Source of the DNA: Armatimonadota bacterium
GTDB lineage: Bacteria; Armatimonadota; Fimbriimonadia; Fimbriimonadales; Fimbriimonadaceae
Direction: 5' to 3'
NCBI GenBank assembly: GCA_023392285.1
Contig: JAEVZK010000114.1
Span: 1 to 7,352 of the forward strand
DNA length: 7,352 bases
Shown here one piece after another: positions 5,293-7,352 of the stretch. The notes beneath the pieces were generated by a model, which worked only from the letters and a program-made list of their open reading frames with translations, had not been told where the DNA came from and made no database searches. Every line of letters starts with the position of its first letter. Position 1 is the first letter of the stretch. Made by a program: the position numbers and the translations under genes.

Positions 5293-6327
5293 GTGCAAGG
5301 TGGATTTCGAGTCGGAATCGTTGGAGCGACGGGCGCGGTTGGGGGAGAATTTCTCCGTTTGTTCGAGGAGCGAGCCTTTCCGATCTCTTCTCTGCGCCTT
5401 TTTGCTAGTGAACGCAGCGTGGGAAGGACACTTTCTTTTCGTAGCCGCGAGATTCCGATCGAATTGGCCTCTGCCGAGAACATGGCGGGGCACGATTTCG
5501 TCTTTTTCAGCGCGGGCGCTTCCCGTTCTCGCGCATTAGTTCCGGCGGCGCTCGAAGCTGGCGCGACGGTGATCGACAATTCGAGCGCGTTTCGCATGGA
5601 TCCTGGCGTCGCGCTCGTGGTTCCCGAGGTGAACAGCGATGAAATCCTGCCGGACCAGCATCTTTTCGCCGTTCCGAACTGTACTGCGATCATTTTGCTC
5701 GTTGCCATCAACCCTTTGCAGCAACTTGGCGCCCTGGACCGCGTGATTGTGAGCACTTACCAGAGTGCTAGCGGCGGGGGTGCCGCAATGATGCACGAAC
5801 TTCGCGAGCAAACTCGCGCTGCCCTCGCTGGTGGGACCTTCGATCGCAACCTTTCCTTCCCGCCCTACGCGTTTAACCTCTTTTCCCACAACACTGCCAT
5901 CAATAGCCACGGCTATAACGAGGAGGAGTGGAAGGTGATCGAGGAGAGCCGCAAGATTCTGCGCAAGCCCAGCCTTAAGATGAACGTGACCTGCGTGCGA
6001 GTTCCGGTGCTGCGCGCACATAGCGAGTCGGTGACCGTGGAATTCGCCGAAACCGCTCCTTCTATCGAGGAGGTGCGCCGAGTTCTCGCTTCGGCTCCTG
6101 GAGTTCGCCTGGTGGACGATCAAGAGGCGAATCACTTCCCCACTCCTCTGGAAGCAAGCGGCCAAGGCGACGTTCTGGTGGGCCGTCTTCGCGCCGATCT
6201 CAGCAATCCTAAAGCGATCAGCATGTTCATTTGTGGCGATCAATTGTTAAAAGGCGCCGCCATCAACGCGGTTCAGATTGCGGAGCGCCTGATTTCCGTC
6301 GGGCAGCCCGTTGGCGACACCGCTTGA
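5293..6327 (+). CDS. asd: aspartate-semialdehyde dehydrogenase
   Basis: Cytosolic enzyme that reduces L-aspartyl-4-phosphate with NADPH to aspartate 4-semialdehyde, the branch point to lysine/diaminopimelate, threonine and methionine. The 344 residues match the usual length. Landmarks: the NADP-binding GIVGATGAVG at 8-17, FSAGASRSRALVPAALEAG (72-90), DNSSAFRMDPGVALVVPEVN (95-114), the nucleophile C130 in VPNCTAI, QSASGGGAAM at 157-166, the EE pair at 211-212, and the catalytic H243 in RVPVLRAHSESV. The end has GDQLLKGAAINAVQIAE. All key residues are present. Start choice: a stop codon in frame at 5287-5289 leaves the GTG at 5293 as the only start ahead of the Rossmann motif. AGGGA at 5278-5282 is 10 nt upstream, and a second AGGG abuts the start codon. 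It diverges from the AraC-type gene and ends 9 bp from the convergent carboxylase gene. Confidence 0.96.
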   Translation: MQGGFRVGIVGATGAVGGEFLRLFEERAFPISSLRLFASERSVGRTLSFRSREIPIELASAENMAGHDFVFFSAGASRSRALVPAALEAGATVIDNSSAFRMDPGVALVVPEVNSDEILPDQHLFAVPNCTAIILLVAINPLQQLGALDRVIVSTYQSASGGGAAMMHELREQTRAALAGGTFDRNLSFPPYAFNLFSHNTAINSHGYNEEEWKVIEESRKILRKPSLKMNVTCVRVPVLRAHSESVTVEFAETAPSIEEVRRVLASAPGVRLVDDQEANHFPTPLEASGQGDVLVGRLRADLSNPKAISMFICGDQLLKGAAINAVQIAERLISVGQPVGDTA

Positions 6328-6336
6328 TTCGCGGAT

Positions 6337-7352
6337 TTACATACGAAACATGCTGAACCCGGGCTTCTCTGCGGGAGCATTCTGGGCGGCTTCGATCCCG
6401 AGCGCGAGCACTCTGCGCGTATCCACGGGATCAATGACCCCGTCGTCCCAAAGTCGTGCGGTCGAGTAGTAAGCCGAGCTCTCCTCCGCGTACTTCTCGA
6501 GCGTAGGCTGCCGGAACTCGTCCTGCTCCTCGGGAGTCATCGAATTTCCCTTGCGAGCAAGCTGATCGATCTTGACAGTCAGCAGTACATTGGCCGCCTG
6601 CTCGCCGCCCATCACGGAGATCTTGGCATTCGGCCACATCCATAGCTGCCTCGGCCCAAAAGCTCGCCCGCACATGCCATAGTTCCCTGCCCCATAGCTC
6701 CCGCCTACGACCACCGTGAACTTCGGCACCGTCGCCGTGCTCACCGCTGTGACCAGCTTCGCCCCGTTCTTCGCGATGCCTTCGTTTTCATACTTGCGCC
6801 CCACCATGAAGCCAGTAATGTTCTGCAGGAACACCAGCGGTATCTCCCGTTGACAGCACAACTCGATGAAGTGCGCACCCTTCAGCGCGCTCTCACTAAA
6901 CAAGATCCCGTCGTTCGCTAAAATCCCAACCAAGTGTCCGTAGATCCGAGCGAAACCGCAAATAAGAGTCGCCCCATATCGCGCCTTGAACTCCTGCAAC
7001 TCGCTCCCATCCACCAGCCGAGCCAAGACCTCCCGCATATTCATCGGAGTCTTCTCATTAGCTGGCACCAGCGAGTACAGATCCTCCAACGGGTACAGCG
7101 GGTCTACCGGCACCGCGGCAGACTTCCGAGAGCCTGTCCCGCGCGAACCAAGGCTCTCAACGATATTCCGCACGATCTCCAGCGCATGCTCGTCGTCCTC
7201 CGCCAGATGATCCGCCACTCCCGACAGCCGAGTGTGGACGTCTCCGCCCCCAAGGTCCTCCGCCGAGACTTCCTCGCCCGTCGCCGCCTTCACCAAGGGT
7301 GGCCCGCCCTGGATGATCGTCCCCTCACACTTGACGATCACCGATTCATCAC
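6337..7352 (-). CDS. methylcrotonyl-CoA carboxylase-type carboxyltransferase (beta) subunit, partial
   Basis: The C-terminal 337 residues of a biotin-dependent acyl-CoA carboxylase carboxyltransferase subunit; the frame is open through the right edge, so roughly the first 200 of about 535 residues lie outside. This subunit moves CO2 from biotin on the alpha subunit to the acyl-CoA. Visible motifs: GGPPLVKAATGEEVSAEDL, then GDVH; ARYGATLICGFARIYGHLVG; ILFSESALKGAHFIELCCQR, then EIPLVFLQNITGFMVG; the oxyanion-hole GGSYGAGNYGMCGRA; WPNAKISVMGGEQAANVL; and the end KPGFSMFRM. The YENEGIAKNGAKLVTAV and GGEQAANVL stretches favour the 3-methylcrotonyl/geranyl-CoA type (MccB/LiuB/AtuC) over propionyl-CoA carboxylase PccB, which points to leucine or isovalerate breakdown. 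The alpha subunit is not visible. The residue at 7341 is an internal GTG valine, not a start. Confidence 0.93.
   Translation of the reverse strand, partial: DESVIVKCEGTIIQGGPPLVKAATGEEVSAEDLGGGDVHTRLSGVADHLAEDDEHALEIVRNIVESLGSRGTGSRKSAAVPVDPLYPLEDLYSLVPANEKTPMNMREVLARLVDGSELQEFKARYGATLICGFARIYGHLVGILANDGILFSESALKGAHFIELCCQREIPLVFLQNITGFMVGRKYENEGIAKNGAKLVTAVSTATVPKFTVVVGGSYGAGNYGMCGRAFGPRQLWMWPNAKISVMGGEQAANVLLTVKIDQLARKGNSMTPEEQDEFRQPTLEKYAEESSAYYSTARLWDDGVIDPVDTRRVLALGIEAAQNAPAEKPGFSMFRM

Noticed and set aside
5536..6243. Minus-strand open frame of 235 codons
   Set aside because: It lies wholly antisense within asd and is explained by GC-rich codon bias.

Overview
The window comes from a bacterial chromosome of moderately high GC content. 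It carries ordinary core-metabolism genes next to poorly characterised ones. Ribosome-binding sites are of the AGGAGG/AAGGA type, and most gene pairs are divergent or convergent. The large FN3-domain protein fraction and the protein styles would suit a soil or aquatic lineage such as Verrucomicrobiota, Acidobacteriota or Armatimonadota. I cannot fix the phylum from sequence alone.

Layout. Two minus-strand membrane-protein genes open the window: a five-helix protein with a cytosolic TPR-like stretch and a CxxC/CxxC zinc ribbon (93-908), and upstream of it a YihY/BrkB-family protein (979-1845). The latter diverges across 81 bp from trpB (1927-3108, plus strand), which stands alone without trpA beside it. 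trpB converges on a minus-strand gene for a 212-residue protein with a fibronectin type III domain (3255-3893). Two perfect inverted repeats sit between them. Upstream of the FN3 gene lies the most unusual element of the window: an array of about nine 21-bp direct repeats, perfectly in register (3954-4142), with a more degenerate tail. It fills most of the 315-bp gap to an AraC-family regulator gene (minus strand, 4209-5129). The regulator diverges from asd (5293-6327, plus), which converges at 9 bp spacing on a carboxyltransferase gene of the methylcrotonyl-CoA carboxylase beta type (minus, 6337 to beyond the right edge).

How the genes relate. trpB (last step of tryptophan synthesis), asd (branch point to Lys/Thr/Met and diaminopimelate) and the acyl-CoA carboxylase (leucine/isovalerate breakdown) are separate metabolic functions on separate transcripts, with no sign of one pathway cluster. 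yihY and the zinc-ribbon membrane gene may be co-transcribed (70 bp gap). The AraC gene and the FN3 gene point the same way and are separated only by the repeat array, so the regulator, the array and the FN3 gene may form one unit; this is inference. The AraC/asd intergenic region holds two overlapping divergent promoter candidates, and the regulator promoter argues for a GTG start ten codons downstream of the first ATG.

No rRNA, tRNA, CRISPR array or insertion sequence was seen.
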